Source: Mesorhizobium sp. Pch-S (lineage in GTDB: Bacteria; Pseudomonadota; Alphaproteobacteria; Rhizobiales; Rhizobiaceae). From it: a stretch of DNA of 64,000 nucleotides. The stretch's first letter is position 1. The number at the start of each line of letters is the position of its first letter. Where the stretch lies: assembly GCF_004136315.1 (NCBI RefSeq), contig NZ_CP029562.1, forward strand, positions 3,178,501 to 3,242,500, written 5' to 3'. The position numbers were made by a program, and so were the translations under genes. Shown piece after piece: positions 63,323-64,000 of the stretch. Below the pieces are notes generated by a model. That model was not told the origin of the DNA. It made no database searches and saw only the letters and a program-made list of their open reading frames with translations.

Positions 63323-64000
63323 CTATTTGCTGGTAGCGGCGCCAGCGCTGGCGACTTTCAGGCCCGTGCCGTTCTGCTGCTTCAGCAGATCGTCGATGCG
63401 TTCGCGCTCGCGCTTGAAGGCGACGAGGTCGTCGCCTTGCAGCACCTTGCCGGTGGGCAGGCGCACACGCATCGGATCCACCTTGGTGCCGTTGACCATG
63501 AGTTCGTAGTGAAGATGCGCACCGGTCGAAAGACCCGTGGTGCCGACATAGCCGATCACCTGGCCCTGTCGGACGCGTGCTCCCGGCTGGACGCCACGCG
63601 CGAAGGCACTCTGGTGGTTGTAGGATGTCTCGTAGCCATTGGCGTGGCGCAGGATCGTCTGTTTGCCGTAGCCGGCGGCCCAACCGGCCTTTTCGACAAC
63701 GCCGTTGCCGGCCGCGATGATCGGGGTGCCGGTGGGGGCCGCCCAATCGACGCCGGTATGCATTCTGACATAACCGAGGATCGGATGGCGGCGCGCGCCG
63801 AAGCCGGAGCGGAAAGTGCCGTTCGGAACGGTCTTGCGCAGCAGGAACTGCTCCGCACTGCGACCATTCTCATCGAAATAGTCGGTGCTGCCGTCCTGCA
63901 GCTGGAAGCGGTAGAGCGTACGGGTCATGCCGCCAATGGCGGCAGATACGTAGAGAAGTTCCGAATCCTCGGAAGCCTGGTCGTCGCTGTCGGGCTGTGA
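63323..64000 (-). CDS. M23 family metallopeptidase (5' part beyond window)
   Basis: The last 225 residues of a lysostaphin-like endopeptidase lie in the window, reading in from the right edge without a start. NGTFRSGFGARRHPILGYVR MHTGVDWAAPTGTPI holds the HxxxD zinc site, YNHQSAFARGVQPGARVRQG QVIGYVGTTGLSTGAHLHYE the second pair (HxH). The upstream part (LLYVSAAIGGMTRTLYRFQL QDGSTDYFDENGRSAEQF) looks like the conserved region before the catalytic domain. It cleaves peptidoglycan crosslinks. Confidence 0.92.
   Translation of the reverse strand, partial: SQPDSDDQASEDSELLYVSAAIGGMTRTLYRFQLQDGSTDYFDENGRSAEQFLLRKTVPNGTFRSGFGARRHPILGYVRMHTGVDWAAPTGTPIIAAGNGVVEKAGWAAGYGKQTILRHANGYETSYNHQSAFARGVQPGARVRQGQVIGYVGTTGLSTGAHLHYELMVNGTKVDPMRVRLPTGKVLQGDDLVAFKRERERIDDLLKQQNGTGLKVASAGAATSK

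Overview
The window reads as chromosomal backbone of a high-GC alphaproteobacterium of the order Rhizobiales, most like Mesorhizobium/Aminobacter (Phyllobacteriaceae). The grounds are the complete PhyR-NepR-EcfG general stress response locus, DUF1178 and DUF4167 proteins, an ECF16-like sigma factor with an NrsF anti-sigma, an NDUFAF5-like methyltransferase, the prfA-prmC-DUF4167-clpB order, and dispersed intergenic repeats of a kind common in rhizobia. No rRNA, phage, insertion sequence or CRISPR array was seen; one tRNA gene (Leu, CAA) is present.

Layout. 1-2.3 kb: phyR (cut by the left edge), nepR, ecfG and a yqjDE-like DUF883/holin-type pair, with two back-to-back EcfG promoters between phyR and nepR. 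2.5-5.7 kb: an MhqO/MhqD-like dioxygenase-hydrolase pair, a small GNAT protein and an ECF sigma/NrsF pair with a likely autoregulatory promoter. 5.8-8.1 kb: a MASE1-PAS-PAS-GGDEF cyclase behind a five-codon leader ORF. 8.2-13.6 kb (minus): 3-hydroxybutyryl-CoA dehydrogenase, etfAB, rhomboid protease, PduO-type adenosyltransferase, a HIG1-like protein and an SDR. 13.7-19 kb: BrkB/YihY, a DMT exporter, gluQ, an AlkA-like glycosylase, an HNH protein, dsbB and a YqaA-like protein. 19.2-19.8 kb: tRNA-Leu, then about 540 bp without a gene that holds long direct repeats, strong hairpins and an AT-rich patch. 19.8-26.4 kb: a GNAT/flippase pair for surface polysaccharide, then a cassette of unrecognised membrane and envelope proteins.

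26.4-34.5 kb: secA, a parvulin isomerase, a TetR regulator with a divergent small membrane protein and tandem operators, argJ (carrying an apparent one-base deletion), a GNAT protein, mutT, a small membrane protein behind a CtrA-type box, and a lone Flp pilin. 34.5-38 kb: methyltransferase, comF, grxC, nitrilase and DUF1178. 38-42.4 kb: MarR, FMN reductase, DMT exporter, winged-helix regulator, LLM monooxygenase and flavin reductase, which looks like a small oxidative or detoxification cluster. 42.4-54.4 kb: ubiG, an ArsR/SRPBCC pair with a perfect palindromic operator, a VOC protein, lysC, ptsP, prfA, prmC, DUF4167 and clpB with an RpoH-type promoter. 54.4-64 kb: a DMT exporter divergent from a MocR regulator, DoxX, a P-loop kinase-like protein, a VOC protein, a MmcQ/YjbR protein, an L,D-transpeptidase, a DHA2 MFS exporter, a second GGDEF cyclase and an M23 peptidase cut by the right edge.

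No single clearly new system stands out. The best candidates for something undescribed are the 22.7-25.8 kb cassette, the structured region downstream of tRNA-Leu, and the leader-ORF arrangement at the first cyclase. Several regulatory calls are unusually clean at the base level. The argJ frameshift needs checking because it would break arginine synthesis if real.
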